Source of the DNA: Streptomyces deccanensis
GTDB taxonomy: Bacteria; Actinomycetota; Actinomycetes; Streptomycetales; Streptomycetaceae
Assembly: GCF_022385335.1 (NCBI RefSeq)
Contig: NZ_CP092431.1
Location: 5,208,001 to 5,272,000, forward strand
Length of the DNA stretch: 64,000 nt
Direction of reading: 5' to 3'
Part shown: one piece after another, positions 25,169 through 34,750 of the stretch
Layout: every line of letters starts with the position of its first letter
Position numbering within the stretch: the first letter of the stretch is position 1
Translations under genes and position numbers: made by a program
Notes under the pieces: generated by a model
What the model saw: the letters and a program-made list of their open reading frames with translations, nothing else
What the model was told of the DNA's origin: nothing
Databases searched by the model: none

Positions 25169-26481
25169 GCCGCCCCGCCATATCGTCGTCCGCCGGGTCC
25201 CTGCCCGGAGACCCGCCCGGCGGCCGTCGCGCCCTCGCCGTCTGGGGGGTCGGCGTCTCCGTGTACTTCGTCGCCGTCATCTTCCGTACGTCGCTGGGCG
25301 TGGCCGGCCTCGACGCCGCCGATCGCTTCCACGTGGGCGCCTCCGCGCTGTCGACCTTCTCGATCCTCCAGCTGCTGGTCTACGCCGGTATGCAGATACC
25401 CGTCGGCCTGCTGGTCGACCGGCTCGGCACCAAGAAGGTGCTGACGCTGGGCATCCTGCTGTTCACGGCCGGGCAGATCGGTTTCGCGCTGTCCCCGTCG
25501 TACGGCATGGCGCTGGCGTCGCGGGCACTGCTGGGCTGCGGCGACGCGATGACGTTCATCAGCGTGCTGCGGCTGGGCAGCCGGTGGTTCCCGGCCCGGC
25601 GCGGGCCGATGGTCGCGCAGATGGCGGGCCTGGTCGGCATGGCGGGCAACCTGGTCTCGACGCTGCTGCTGGCCCGGCTGCTGCACGGGGTGGGCTGGAC
25701 GGCGGCGTTCGCGGGCAGTTCGGTCGCCGGTGTGGTCGTGCTGGTCCTCACCCTGCTGTTCCTGCAGGACCACCCGGACGGGCACGAGCCGGAGCCGTTC
25801 CCGCACCGCGGTGCCGCGTACGTGCGGCGGCAGATCGTGGCGTCCTGGCGGGAGCCCGGTACCCGGCTCGGGATGTGGGTGCACTTCACGACCCAGTTCC
25901 CGGCGATGGTGTTCCTGCTGCTGTGGGGGATGCCGTTCCTGGTCCAGGCGCAGGGGCTCAGCCGGGGCACTGCCGGTGAACTGCTCACCCTCGTCGTCCT
26001 GTCCAACATGGTGGTCGGACTGGTGTACGGCCAGATCGTGGCCCGGCACCACGCCGCGCGGCTGCCGCTGGCCCTCGGGACGGTGCTCACGACGGCGGTC
26101 GTGTGGGCGGCCACGCTCCTGCACCCCGGCGAGCACGCGCCGATGTGGCTCCTGATCGTGCTCTGTGCGGTGCTCGGGGCCTGTGGCCCGGCCTCGATGC
26201 TCGGCTTCGACTTCGCCCGTCCCGCGAACCCGCCGGAGCGTCAGGGCACCGCCTCCGGAATCACCAACATGGGTGGTTTCGTGGCCTCCATGACGACTCT
26301 CCTCGCGGTCGGCGTCCTGCTGGACCTGACCGACGACGACTACGGCATCGCCTTCTCCGCCGTGTTCGTCCTGCAGGCGCTGGGCCTGAGTCAGATCTTC
26401 CGCCTGCGCGGCCGCGCGGCCCGCCGCGAGCGGGAACGCCTGGTGGCGAGCCGGGTGGAGACGGTGCACGTACCGGCGTAG
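25165..26481 (+). CDS. Major facilitator superfamily transporter
   Basis: 438 residues with twelve predicted membrane segments. The VDRLGTKKVL loop between segments 2 and 3 is the MFS signature region, and a long cytoplasmic loop (about 205-235) separates the halves. TTG start at 25165 overlaps the GntR stop (TTGA), with GGGGGGAGG four bases upstream. It is transcriptionally and translationally coupled to the GntR regulator. The substrate is unknown; a carboxylate or sugar acid would fit an FCD-type regulator (inference). Confidence 0.85.
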   Translation: MSRPAISSSAGSLPGDPPGGRRALAVWGVGVSVYFVAVIFRTSLGVAGLDAADRFHVGASALSTFSILQLLVYAGMQIPVGLLVDRLGTKKVLTLGILLFTAGQIGFALSPSYGMALASRALLGCGDAMTFISVLRLGSRWFPARRGPMVAQMAGLVGMAGNLVSTLLLARLLHGVGWTAAFAGSSVAGVVVLVLTLLFLQDHPDGHEPEPFPHRGAAYVRRQIVASWREPGTRLGMWVHFTTQFPAMVFLLLWGMPFLVQAQGLSRGTAGELLTLVVLSNMVVGLVYGQIVARHHAARLPLALGTVLTTAVVWAATLLHPGEHAPMWLLIVLCAVLGACGPASMLGFDFARPANPPERQGTASGITNMGGFVASMTTLLAVGVLLDLTDDDYGIAFSAVFVLQALGLSQIFRLRGRAARRERERLVASRVETVHVPA

Positions 26482-26505
26482 GGGCTGCGCGTTTTGACCC
26501 GGTGG

Positions 26506-27330
26506 CTACACGGTCACCGCGAACGCGCGCAGGATCGCCGCGATCAGGTGGGGGTCGCCCTCGGCCTTGATGCGGTCGGCGACGAGGTCGGCGGTGACGC
26601 GGCCGCAGGCGAGGCGGACGTAGGTCTCCCAGTCGAGCGTGAGGGCGGCGGCGGGGCCGAGGGCGGGGGAGGTCTCCAGCGTGCCGCGGCCCTGGATGTC
26701 CACCCGGACGGTACGGATGAACTCCACCGGACCGTGCACGTCGAAGACGACGGCCGAACTGCGCGGTGCCTGCGCGTCCTCCGCGACGACCTTCGGCAGC
26801 ACGGACAGCAGCTCGTCACGGACGACGTACGCGCCCGGCGAGTCCAGGTTCCCCGGCTGCCCCAGGGCGGCGCGCAGGTCCTGCTCGTGGACCCAGACGT
26901 CGAACGCGCGATTCCGCATGGCCTGTTCGAGAGTCAGCTCCGTGCCGAGCGGGCCCCGCACCTTGTGGCCCGGGTCCCGGGACTCGTTCCGCAGCTGGCG
27001 GTTGCGCCGGATGATCGTGTACTCCAGCTCGGAGGTCATCTCCGGCGCGGTGTGGTGACGGCGGGCGTCGACCTGCATCTCCATGTACCGCTGGTGCTCG
27101 GTCCGTACGTGGTACAGGTCGCGCGGCAGGGTGTGGATCGGCCGGGGGTCGCCGAGCATCTCGCAGTCCATCCCGATGACATGGGAGACCACATCGCGCA
27201 CCGACCACCCCGGGCACGGCGTCCGGCGGTTCCACTCGCCCTCCACGAGCGGCGACACCAGTTCGGATATCGCGTCCACGGAGTGGGTCCAGGCGTCGGC
27301 GTAGGGCTGAAGAGTGGGATGCAGACTCAC
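26506..27330 (-). CDS. MDMPI/DinB-fold protein (mycothiol-dependent maleylpyruvate isomerase family)
   Basis: 274 residues. The N-terminal four-helix DinB-like domain shows TPCPGWSVRDVVSHVIGMD, the classic MDMPI_N signature with its metal-binding histidine. A further metal-ligand candidate lies in RAFDVWVHEQDLR. The C-terminal half is an SCP2-like lipid-binding-type domain (TVRVDIQGRGTLE, ALTLDWETYVRLACGR). Most actinobacterial members are not isomerases but unassigned thiol-dependent enzymes. GTG start with GAGGGG nine bases upstream. It is convergent with the MFS gene and divergent from a nitrilase gene. Confidence 0.82.
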   Translation of the reverse strand: MSLHPTLQPYADAWTHSVDAISELVSPLVEGEWNRRTPCPGWSVRDVVSHVIGMDCEMLGDPRPIHTLPRDLYHVRTEHQRYMEMQVDARRHHTAPEMTSELEYTIIRRNRQLRNESRDPGHKVRGPLGTELTLEQAMRNRAFDVWVHEQDLRAALGQPGNLDSPGAYVVRDELLSVLPKVVAEDAQAPRSSAVVFDVHGPVEFIRTVRVDIQGRGTLETSPALGPAAALTLDWETYVRLACGRVTADLVADRIKAEGDPHLIAAILRAFAVTV

Positions 27331-27348
27331 GGAACGGGACCCCTCGGG

Positions 27349-27382
27349 CGGTCGGTACGTGTCAGTACGGTCGGTACGTGTC
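27349..27382. repeat. 15-bp direct repeat in the MDMPI-nitrilase divergent region
   Basis: CGGTCGGTACGTGTC occurs at 27349-27363 and 27368-27382, period 19, separated by AGTA. It starts 19 bases upstream of the MDMPI-family gene, where a repressor or activator could bind. Confidence 0.7.
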
Positions 27383-27563
27383 GGCTACGTGGGTGGTGGT
27401 CTTCGGTGGGGGCGTCGGCGTTGACGGCGTGGAGTAGGTCGTCGGCGGCTGTCAGTGGGTGCTGTGAAACGTTAAGTTACGCTGCTCTGAGGCACCCCGG
27501 CAGTGCTTTCGTGTGACGATCGTAGGCCGGTGTGGACGGCTCGAATGCCAGGACGGTGGTACT

Positions 27564-28358
27564 GTGCGCGCCTCGCTCATCCAGATCGGCGTAGACGAGG
27601 ACGAATCGGTCGATTCGCGCAGGCGGCGGGTGGCCTCGCTGGTACGGGACCAGGCCGGCGCCGATCTCGTCGTCCTCCCGGAGCTCTGGACCACCGGCGC
27701 ATTCGCGTTCGAATCCTTCGCCGAGGCCGCCGAACCGCTGGAAGGGCCCACGTACGAGGCGATGGCCAAGGCGGCGAGCGACACGGGCGTCTGGCTGCAC
27801 GCGGGCTCGATCCCGGAGCGCGGCCCCGACGGAACCCTCTACAACACCTCCCTCGTCTTCTCACCGTCCGGCGTCCTCGCCGCCGCCTACCGCAAGATCC
27901 ACCGCTTCGGCTTCGACAAGGGCGAGGCCGTGCTGATGGGCGCCGGCGCTGAGCTGGTGACGCTTCGCCTCCCGGACACGACCATCGGCATCGCCACCTG
28001 CTACGACCTGCGGTTCCCCGAGCTGTTCCGGGGCCTCGTGGACGCGGGCGCCGAGATGTTCGTGCTGTCGGCGGGCTGGCCGGAGCGCCGACGCTCCCAC
28101 TGGACACTGCTGGCGCAGGCACGAGCCGTGGAGAACCAGGCCTACGTCCTCGCCTGTGGAACGGCCGGTACGCACGCGGGGGTTCCCCAAGCCGGTCACT
28201 CGATCGTGGTCGATCCGTGGGGCGAGGTCCTGGGCGAAGCGGGCCCGGACGAGGAGGTCCTCACGGTCGACCTCGACCCGACGAGGGTCGCGACCACACG
28301 CGAGCAGTTCCCGGCGCTGAAGGACCGGCTCCTGGGGCTGGACACACCGCGCCGCTGA
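27564..28358 (+). CDS. Carbon-nitrogen hydrolase (nitrilase superfamily, Nit2/omega-amidase-like)
   Basis: 264 residues, full length. The Glu-Lys-Cys triad is visible: Glu in VVLPELW, Lys in YRKIHRFGF and Cys in IATCYDLRFPE. The DLRFPELFR context is typical of the Nit2/YafV branch, which hydrolyses small omega-amides such as 2-oxoglutaramate, rather than of true nitrilases. The GTG at 27564 is chosen because AGGA lies about 10 bases upstream and the protein then begins directly with the first beta strand. It runs convergent with the next gene across 20 bases. Confidence 0.85.
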   Translation: MRASLIQIGVDEDESVDSRRRRVASLVRDQAGADLVVLPELWTTGAFAFESFAEAAEPLEGPTYEAMAKAASDTGVWLHAGSIPERGPDGTLYNTSLVFSPSGVLAAAYRKIHRFGFDKGEAVLMGAGAELVTLRLPDTTIGIATCYDLRFPELFRGLVDAGAEMFVLSAGWPERRRSHWTLLAQARAVENQAYVLACGTAGTHAGVPQAGHSIVVDPWGEVLGEAGPDEEVLTVDLDPTRVATTREQFPALKDRLLGLDTPRR

Positions 28359-28378
28359 GCCCTGCGGCGTACGTCCCG

Positions 28379-28873
28379 TCAGTCGTCCTCCCGCTCCCGC
28401 TCCGCCAGGTTGATCACGCACACCGTCACGGCGATCAGCAGGGCCGGGTCCGCGTCGTCACGAACGACGTCGAGGCCGTAGGTCTCGCGGACGCTCAGCC
28501 ATCTGCGGGAGATGTGCGCGAGGAGTTCGCCGTCGTACTCGATGACGAACTCACGGTCGAGGATCTTGCCGCTGACGTCGAGTTCGGTGCCGTCCGCCAG
28601 GGAGACCCGGAAGTGGTTGCGCAGGAGGGAGAGGCGTTTGCGGCGGACGGTGGCGAGGGGCTCGCCGCCGCGTTCGACGACCATCGTGTCGCGCAGCGCG
28701 AACATCTTGCGGCGGATGTCGATCAACACCTCGCCCCGGGTGTCCTTCAGCTCGAAGGTGTCCCGCAGCCGCATGGCCTTGCCGTCGACGAGGAAGGCCT
28801 TCCGGCCGTTCTCGTCCTCGATCCAGTAGTCGTCACCGATGCCGAGGATCCGGTCGCGCACGAGGAATCTCAT
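28379..28873 (-). CDS. LURP-one-related (DUF567-type) protein
   Basis: 164 residues. The repeated motif pattern (FLVRDRILGIGDDYWIEDENG, MRLRDTFELKDTRGEVL and LLRNHFRVSLADG) is that of the LURP-one/Tubby-like beta-barrel family found in plants and widely in actinobacteria. Bacterial functions are unknown; membrane-lipid binding has been suggested for Tubby-like folds. The ATG at 28873 has only a weak AAGG before it. It is divergent from the thioredoxin/NHL gene, and the region between them holds DnaA boxes. Confidence 0.8.
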   Translation of the reverse strand: MRFLVRDRILGIGDDYWIEDENGRKAFLVDGKAMRLRDTFELKDTRGEVLIDIRRKMFALRDTMVVERGGEPLATVRRKRLSLLRNHFRVSLADGTELDVSGKILDREFVIEYDGELLAHISRRWLSVRETYGLDVVRDDADPALLIAVTVCVINLAEREREDD

Positions 28874-28970
28874 GCCTTGAGGCGTTCCCCCGGGCCCGCT
28901 CCGAAACGTCGCCTGTAGGCCGAAGGGCTCAGTCCGGTCTCCGGACGCCCGCTGCGGCCGGGATCGAAAG

Positions 28971-29002
28971 TTATCCACAGGCCTGTGGGCAAGTTGTCCA
29001 CA
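28971..29002. other. DnaA-box cluster
   Basis: TTATCCACA (28971-28979) and TTGTCCACA (28994-29002) lie on the plus strand. TTGCCCACA lies on the minus strand (28984-28992) as the mirror of the first box, so TTATCCACAGG faces CCTGTGGGCAA. TTGTCCACA is the box preferred by Streptomyces DnaA. Three boxes in 32 bp outside oriC could titrate DnaA or regulate the adjacent gene. Confidence 0.75.
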
Positions 29003-29042
29003 GGCTCGTGAGCGGTTCGTCGACAAGTGGCACGCTTGATCC

Positions 29043-30893
29043 ATGAGCGATTCCACGAACCGGCACCCGGCACCCCGCCGTGTCCGCGTCCGCGCCCCCG
29101 AGCTGATCGGGAAGGGCGGCTGGCTGAACACGGGCGGCAAGGAGTACAGCCTCGCTGACCTGCGGGGGAAGATAGTGGTGTTGGATTTCTGGACGTTCTG
29201 CTGCATCAACTGCCTGCATGTCCTCGACGAGCTGCGGGAGCTGGAGGAGAAGCACCGGGACACGGTGGTCGTCATCGGGGTGCACTCACCGAAGTTCGCG
29301 CACGAGGCGGACCACGGGGCGGTGGTCGACGCCGTCGAGCGGTACGGGGTGGAGCACCCGGTGCTCGACGACCCGGAGCTCGCCACCTGGAAGCAGTACG
29401 CGGTACGGGCCTGGCCCACGCTCGTGGTGGTCGACCCGGAGGGGTACGTGGTCGCCCAGCACGCGGGCGAGGGGCATGCGCACGCCATCGAGCGGCTGGT
29501 CGCCGAGCTGGAGACCGAGCACGAGGACAAGGGCACGCTGCGCCGCGGCGACGGGCCCTATGTGGCGCCGGAGCCCGAGCCGACGGTGCTGCGCTTCCCC
29601 GGAAAGGCCCTGCCCCTGCCGGGCGGCGACTTCCTCGTCAGCGACACCACCCGGCACCGACTGGTCCGGCTGGCGCCCGACGGCGAGACGGTCGTACGGC
29701 ACTACGGCTCCGGCGAGCGCGGGTTCGTGGACGGCGACGCGGAAGACGCCCGCTTCAGCGAGCCACAGGGGCTGGCGCTGCTGGACGGCGGTGCCGTGGT
29801 CGTCGCCGACACGGTGAATCACGCACTGCGCCGGCTCGATCCGGCCACCGGGAGGGTCACGACGCTCGCGGGCACCGGCCGCCAGTGGTGGCAGGGCTCG
29901 CCGACCTCCGGGCCGGCGCGGGAGATCGACCTCTCCTCGCCGTGGGACGTGGCCGTGTTCGGCGGCAAGGTGTGGATCGCGATGGCAGGAGTCCACCAGC
30001 TGTGGACGTACGACCCGGCCGACCGCACCGTGGCCGTGGCGGCTGGCACGACCAACGAGGGTCTGGTGGACGGGCCGGGTGACGAGGCCTGGTTCGCACA
30101 GCCCTCGGGGCTCGCGGCGACCCCCGACCGGCTGTGGCTCGCCGACTCGGAGACGTCCGCGTTGCGCTGGGTGGACCTCGACGGGGCGGTTCACACGGCG
30201 GTCGGGACGGGGCTCTTCGACTTCGGGCACCGTGACGGCCCGGCCGAACAGGCGCTGCTGCAGCATCCGTTGGGCGTCACCGTCCTGCCCGACGGCTCGG
30301 TGGCGGTCAGCGACACCTACAACCACGCGCTCCGCCGCTACGACCCGGCGACGGGCGAGGTCACCACCCTGGCCACGGACGTGAGAGAGCCGAGCGACGC
30401 GGTGCTCGTCGGGGACGACATCGTGGTCGTCGAGTCTGCCCGGCACCGGCTGACCAGGCTGCGGCTGCCGGAGGAGACGGTGAAGGTGGAGGCCGTCGCC
30501 CACCGCACCCGGCGAGCGGCCACCGAAGTCGCCCCCGGCAGGCTGCGGTTGGACGTGGTGTTCCAGGCACCGGCGGGGCAGAAGCTCGACGAGCGGTACG
30601 GGCCTTCGACGAGGCTGCTCGTCTCCGCCACCCCGCCCGAGCTGCTGCTCGGGGGCGAGGGCGCGGACACGGCCCTGTCCCGTGAGCTCGAACTGGACCC
30701 GTCCATACCCGAGGGCGTCCTCCACGTCTCGGCGATGGCCGCCTCCTGCGACGACGACCCCTCCCAGGCGTACCCGGCCTGCCATGTGCACCAGCAGGAC
30801 TGGGGCGTGCCGGTCCGGCTCACGGAGGGCGGCACGGACCGGCTGCCGCTGGTGCTGGCGGGGATGGACGAGGGCGACGGCGACAGGGCCTGA
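29043..30893 (+). CDS. Thioredoxin-like/NHL-repeat protein
   Basis: 616 residues. Residues about 20-170 form a TlpA/AhpC-type thioredoxin fold with the cysteine motif FCCINCLHVL in the CxxC position. From about 190 to 480 there are NHL beta-propeller repeats (for example GLALLDGGAVVVADTVNHALRR and GVTVLPDGSVAVSDTYNHALRR, each truncated here), and a C-terminal beta domain of about 110 residues follows. The architecture matches human NHLRC2. There is no signal peptide, so it is cytoplasmic; a thiol-redox scaffold role is inferred. The ATG lies 40 bases downstream of the DnaA-box cluster, which overlaps its probable promoter. Confidence 0.85.
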   Translation: MSDSTNRHPAPRRVRVRAPELIGKGGWLNTGGKEYSLADLRGKIVVLDFWTFCCINCLHVLDELRELEEKHRDTVVVIGVHSPKFAHEADHGAVVDAVERYGVEHPVLDDPELATWKQYAVRAWPTLVVVDPEGYVVAQHAGEGHAHAIERLVAELETEHEDKGTLRRGDGPYVAPEPEPTVLRFPGKALPLPGGDFLVSDTTRHRLVRLAPDGETVVRHYGSGERGFVDGDAEDARFSEPQGLALLDGGAVVVADTVNHALRRLDPATGRVTTLAGTGRQWWQGSPTSGPAREIDLSSPWDVAVFGGKVWIAMAGVHQLWTYDPADRTVAVAAGTTNEGLVDGPGDEAWFAQPSGLAATPDRLWLADSETSALRWVDLDGAVHTAVGTGLFDFGHRDGPAEQALLQHPLGVTVLPDGSVAVSDTYNHALRRYDPATGEVTTLATDVREPSDAVLVGDDIVVVESARHRLTRLRLPEETVKVEAVAHRTRRAATEVAPGRLRLDVVFQAPAGQKLDERYGPSTRLLVSATPPELLLGGEGADTALSRELELDPSIPEGVLHVSAMAASCDDDPSQAYPACHVHQQDWGVPVRLTEGGTDRLPLVLAGMDEGDGDRA

Positions 30894-30953
30894 GGCAGCG
30901 ACCCCGCGGCCCTGGCGCCCCAGCAGCCCCAGCGCGTTGGTAGCTCCGGTGCC

Positions 30954-31187
30954 CTAGTAGCCCTGGTAGCCGCCCCGGTGGGGGTCCTCGTCGATGACCG
31001 GGGCCGTGGGGGGCACCACGACCCGCTTCCGCTTGGCGATGCTGCTGAACGTCGCGACCCCGATGAGGCCGACGATCATGAAGATGACGCCGACCAGGTC
31101 GAGGTTGACCCCCTGCATGTCCCAGTCGGTGGCGAACGTGAGGATGGCCCCCACCGCGATCAGAATGATGCACCCGCCCAGGCCCAT
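30954..31187 (-). CDS. Small two-helix membrane protein (DUF6458-like)
   Basis: 77 residues. Two transmembrane helices (LGGCIILIAVGAILTFA and LVGVIFMIVGLIGVATF) flank a short loop WDMQGVNLDL. A basic cytoplasmic tail with VVVPPTAPVIDEDP follows. This is the layout of the widespread actinobacterial DUF6458 family, whose function is unknown. GGGAGGA is six bases before the ATG, so expression is likely good. It stands alone between larger genes. Confidence 0.82.
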   Translation of the reverse strand: MGLGGCIILIAVGAILTFATDWDMQGVNLDLVGVIFMIVGLIGVATFSSIAKRKRVVVPPTAPVIDEDPHRGGYQGY

Positions 31188-31331
31188 GAGTGTTCCTCCC
31201 TGTGTCCGGTTGGGTCGGCCGGTCGTTCCGGTCGTTCGGTCCTACCGGTTGACATCGGGTACCCGGACAGGCGGGTCAGTAACAGCCGTTGGGGGTGGGA
31301 CGGGGCCAGGGGCGGGTGCCGGGGCGGGGAG

Positions 31332-32630
31332 TCAGCCCTCCAGGAAGGCTGCCAGGGCGTTCGCCAGGAGGTAGGGGTCCTTCGCGCCGCACAGCTCGCG
31401 GACGCTGTGCATCGAGAGGATGGCGACGCCGATGTCGACGGTGCGGATGCCGTGCCGGGCGGCGGTGATGGGGCCGATGGTGGTGCCGCAGGGCATGGAG
31501 TTGTTGGAGACGAACGTCTGGAACGGCACACCGGCCTTCTCGCAGGCGGCGGCGAAGACGGCGCGGCCCGAACCGTCGGTGGCGTAGCGGTTGTTGACGT
31601 TGACCTTCAGGATCGGGCCGGCGTCCGCGCGGGGGTGGTGCGTGGGGTCGTGGCGCTCCGCGTAGTTGGGGTGGACGGCGTGGCCGGTGTCGGAGGAGAG
31701 ACAGACGGAGCCGGCGAAGGCCCGTGCCCGGTCCTCGAGGGAGCCGCCGCGGGCGAGGACCGAGCGCTCCAGTACCCCGCCGAGCAGTGGGCCGTCGGCG
31801 CCGGTGTCGGACTGGGAGCCGTTCTCCTCGTGGTCGAAGGCGGCGAGGACGGGGATGCAGGGGAGGTCGTCGCCCGCGCCGGCGAGTGCGGCGAGTGCGG
31901 CGGTACCGGCGTGCACGGAGAGGAGGTTGTCCATGCGGGGGCCGGCGAGCAGTTCGTTGTCGCGGCCGAGGTAGGCGGGCGGTTCGACGGAGTGGGTCAT
32001 CAGGTCCCAGCCGGTGACCTCGCCCTTGGGGAGACCCGCCTCCTCCTCGAGGAAGGCGATCAGGTCGCCGTCGCGGACGTCGTCGCCGAGGCCCCAGACG
32101 GGCTGGAGGTGGCGCTGCTTGTCGAGCTTGAGGCCGTCGGAGGTGACTGTCCGGTCGAGGTGGATGGCGAGTTGGGGGACGCGCAGGAGAGGTCTGTCGA
32201 CGTTGACGAGGCGGCTGGTGCCGTCGCGCAGGGAGAGCCGGCCGGCGATGCCGAGGTCGCGGTCGAGCCAGGAGTTCATCAGCGGGCCGCCGTAGATCTC
32301 GACGGCGACCTGGCGCCAGCCGTGGGCGCCGCTGTCGGGGCGGGGTTTGACCCGCAGATTGGGGGAGTCGGTATGGGCACCGATGATGCGGAAGGGGGTG
32401 TGGGGGTGGGCGCCCTTCGGGACGTACCAGGCGATGATCGCGCCCCCGCGCAGCACGTACCGGCCGCCCAGCGAGCCGTCCCACGCGTCGGTCTCCGAGA
32501 CCTGTCGGAAGCCTGCCTTCTCCAGCCGTTCCGCGGCGCTCGCCACCGCGTGGTACGGGGTCGGGCTGCTCGCCAGGAAGGTCATGAGGTCGTCGGTGTG
32601 GCCGCGATCGAAGCGTGGGGGTGTGCGCAT
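31332..32630 (-). CDS. apeB: M18-family aspartyl aminopeptidase
   Basis: 432 residues. The di-zinc ligands and catalytic residues of the M18 family are visible: GAHTDSPNLRVK, RMDNLLSVH, FDHEENGSQSDTGA, SSDTGHAVHPNY and the late SMHSVRE. The enzyme is a tetrahedral dodecamer that removes acidic N-terminal residues in the cytoplasm. The ATG at 32630 is preferred because AAGG lies eight bases upstream; a GTG three codons earlier overlaps that ribosome site. It is a single gene, preceded by the terminator of the acyl-CoA dehydrogenase. Confidence 0.9.
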   Translation of the reverse strand: MRTPPRFDRGHTDDLMTFLASSPTPYHAVASAAERLEKAGFRQVSETDAWDGSLGGRYVLRGGAIIAWYVPKGAHPHTPFRIIGAHTDSPNLRVKPRPDSGAHGWRQVAVEIYGGPLMNSWLDRDLGIAGRLSLRDGTSRLVNVDRPLLRVPQLAIHLDRTVTSDGLKLDKQRHLQPVWGLGDDVRDGDLIAFLEEEAGLPKGEVTGWDLMTHSVEPPAYLGRDNELLAGPRMDNLLSVHAGTAALAALAGAGDDLPCIPVLAAFDHEENGSQSDTGADGPLLGGVLERSVLARGGSLEDRARAFAGSVCLSSDTGHAVHPNYAERHDPTHHPRADAGPILKVNVNNRYATDGSGRAVFAAACEKAGVPFQTFVSNNSMPCGTTIGPITAARHGIRTVDIGVAILSMHSVRELCGAKDPYLLANALAAFLEG

Positions 32631-32651
32631 GGGGTTCACCTTAACGACGTA

Positions 32652-32688
32652 CGAGGGCCCGCTCCCTGGGGACGGGAGCGGGCCCTCG
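32652..32688 (-). terminator. Terminator after the acyl-CoA dehydrogenase gene
   Basis: CGAGGGCCCGCTCCC (32652-32666) pairs perfectly with GGGAGCGGGCCCTCG (32674-32688) around a seven-base loop. It lies between the end of the dehydrogenase gene and the downstream aminopeptidase start on the same strand. Confidence 0.88.
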
Positions 32689-32774
32689 TGGTGAGCGTGC
32701 GGAGGAGGGGGCGCCGGACGGACGGGCAGGGTCCGTCCGGCGCCACGACCGGGGTGCGGTCGAGGGGCGGCTGT

Positions 32775-34601
32775 CTAGAACGCCGCCTCGTCCAGCTCCA
32801 TCAGGTCCAGGTCGACACCCTCGGAGATCTTGCGGGCGAGGGTGACGCCCGGGAGCACGTTGGCCGCGAAGAACTTCGCCGCCGCGATCTTGCCGGTGTA
32901 GAAGGGCTTGTCCTTGGCGGAGGCGGTGGGCAGCTTCTCGGCGGCGACGGCGGCGCCCTTGAGGAGCAGGTAGCCGACGACGACGTCACCGGAGGCCATC
33001 AGCAGGCGGGTGGTGTTCAGGCCCACCTTGTAGATGTTCTTGACGTCCTGCTCGGTGGCGGCCAGGTCGGTGAGCAGGAGGCCGACGATGGCCTCCAGCT
33101 CGACGGCGGCCTTGGCGAGGTGCTCGCGGGCCCCCTCCAGCTGCTCGCCGCCCTCTCCGAGGGCCAGGAACTTCTTGATCTCCTCGGCGAGGGAGTTGAG
33201 CGCGGCGCCCTGGTTGCGGACGATCTTCCGGAAGAAGAAGTCCTGGCCCTGGATCGCGGTGGTGCCCTCGTAGAGGGTGTCGATCTTGGCGTCGCGGATG
33301 TACTGCTCGATCGGGTACTCCTGCAGGAAGCCGGAGCCGCCGAAGGTCTGCAGGGACTGGGCGAGCTGCTCGTAGCCCTTCTCGGAGCCGTAGCCCTTGA
33401 CGATGGGCAGGAGCAGGTCGTTCAGCGCCTCCAGGGCGGAGAAGTCCTCGCCGGCCGCCTCCTTGACCTGGATCTCGTCCTGGATGGAGGCCGTGTAGAG
33501 GACGAGGGCGCGCATGCCCTCCGCGTACGCCTTCTGCGTCATGAGCGAGCGGCGCACGTCGGGGTGGTGGGTGATGGTGACCTTGGGCGCGGTCTTGTCC
33601 ATGAAGTTCGCCAGGTCGGGGCCCTGGACGCGCTCCTTGGCGTACTCCAGCGCGTTCAGGTAGCCCGTGGAGAGCGTGGAGATCGCCTTCGTGCCGACCA
33701 TCATGCGGGCGAACTCGATGATGCGGAACATCTGGCGGATGCCGTCGTGCTTGTCGCCGATCAGCCAGCCCTTGGCGGGGTGGCGGTCGCCGAAGGTCAT
33801 CTCGCAGGTGTTGGAGGCCTTGAGGCCCATCTTGTGCTCGACGTTGGTGGCGTAGACGCCGTTGCGCTCGCCCAGCTCGCCGGTCTCGAAGTCGAAGAGG
33901 TACTTCGGGACGAGGAAGAGGGACAGGCCCTTGGTGCCGGGGCCGTGGCCCTCGGGGCGGGCGAGGACGTAGTGGAGGATGTTCTCCTCCATGTCGTGCT
34001 CACCGGAGGTGATGAAGCGCTTGACGCCCTCGATGTGCCAGGAGCCGTCCTCCTGCTGGACCGCCTTGGTGCGGCCGGCGCCGACGTCCGAGCCCGCGTC
34101 CGGCTCGGTGAGCACCATGGTGGAGCCCCAGGTCCGGTCCACCGCTATCTGGGCGATCTTCTTCTGTACGTCGTTGCCCTCGTCGTAGAGGATGCCGGCG
34201 AACGCCGGGCCGGAGGCGTACATCCACACGGCCGGGTTCGCGCCGAGCAGCAGCTCCGCGTAGGACCAGATCAGGGAGCGCGGCGCGGTAGTGCCGCCGA
34301 TCTCCTCGGGGAGGCCGAGCCGCCAGTACTCGGACTCCATGAAGGCCTTGTAGCTCTTCTTGAAGGACGCCGGTACCGGAGCGGTGTTGGTCTCCGGGTC
34401 GAAGACCGGGGGGTTGCGGTCGGCGTCGATGAAGGACTCCGCCAGCTCGTTCTCCGCGAGGCGGGTCAGCTCCTCCAGGATGCTCTTGGCGGTGTCCGTG
34501 TCCATCTCCGCGAACGGGCCGGTGCCGTACAGCTTGTCGCGCCCGAGGACCTCGAAGAGGTTGAACTCGATGTCGCGGAGATTCGACTTGTAGTGCCCCA
34601 T
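32775..34601 (-). CDS. Acyl-CoA dehydrogenase, large FadE5-like type
   Basis: 608 residues, longer than classical 380-residue acyl-CoA dehydrogenases and typical of the FadE5/AidB-like group with an extra C-terminal helical domain. FAD/substrate motifs are clear: [22 protein letters not shown] and [22 protein letters not shown]. The catalytic Glu is in [16 protein letters not shown]. It starts beta-oxidation by making the 2-enoyl-CoA. GGAG is eight bases before the ATG. The gene stands alone, with a terminator downstream. The 150-base upstream region is AT-rich for this genome and probably contains its promoter (around 34640-34710). Confidence 0.9.
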   Translation of the reverse strand: MGHYKSNLRDIEFNLFEVLGRDKLYGTGPFAEMDTDTAKSILEELTRLAENELAESFIDADRNPPVFDPETNTAPVPASFKKSYKAFMESEYWRLGLPEEIGGTTAPRSLIWSYAELLLGANPAVWMYASGPAFAGILYDEGNDVQKKIAQIAVDRTWGSTMVLTEPDAGSDVGAGRTKAVQQEDGSWHIEGVKRFITSGEHDMEENILHYVLARPEGHGPGTKGLSLFLVPKYLFDFETGELGERNGVYATNVEHKMGLKASNTCEMTFGDRHPAKGWLIGDKHDGIRQMFRIIEFARMMVGTKAISTLSTGYLNALEYAKERVQGPDLANFMDKTAPKVTITHHPDVRRSLMTQKAYAEGMRALVLYTASIQDEIQVKEAAGEDFSALEALNDLLLPIVKGYGSEKGYEQLAQSLQTFGGSGFLQEYPIEQYIRDAKIDTLYEGTTAIQGQDFFFRKIVRNQGAALNSLAEEIKKFLALGEGGEQLEGAREHLAKAAVELEAIVGLLLTDLAATEQDVKNIYKVGLNTTRLLMASGDVVVGYLLLKGAAVAAEKLPTASAKDKPFYTGKIAAAKFFAANVLPGVTLARKISEGVDLDLMELDEAAF

Positions 34602-34750
34602 GGCGACGGCTCCGTTAGAGAGATCGGCGAGGCACTGGATCCTCGCGCTGGTTCACGTACCAACTAGTAGCTTGTATGTCGATGATGCTACCCATCAGTA
34701 ATAAGAAGCAACCCCGATCGGGTCATCTGTGACTCGTTACGCTTTGCCGC

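Noticed and set aside
26506..27330. MDMPI-family protein as a true maleylpyruvate isomerase
   Set aside because: No gentisate pathway genes are nearby, and most actinobacterial members of this fold have other or unknown functions.
30978..34667. A 1229-codon plus-strand open frame opposite the aminopeptidase and acyl-CoA dehydrogenase
   Set aside because: Both minus-strand genes are clear homologues with full motifs. The plus-strand translation is Val/Gly/Asp-rich antisense typical of high-GC shadow frames.
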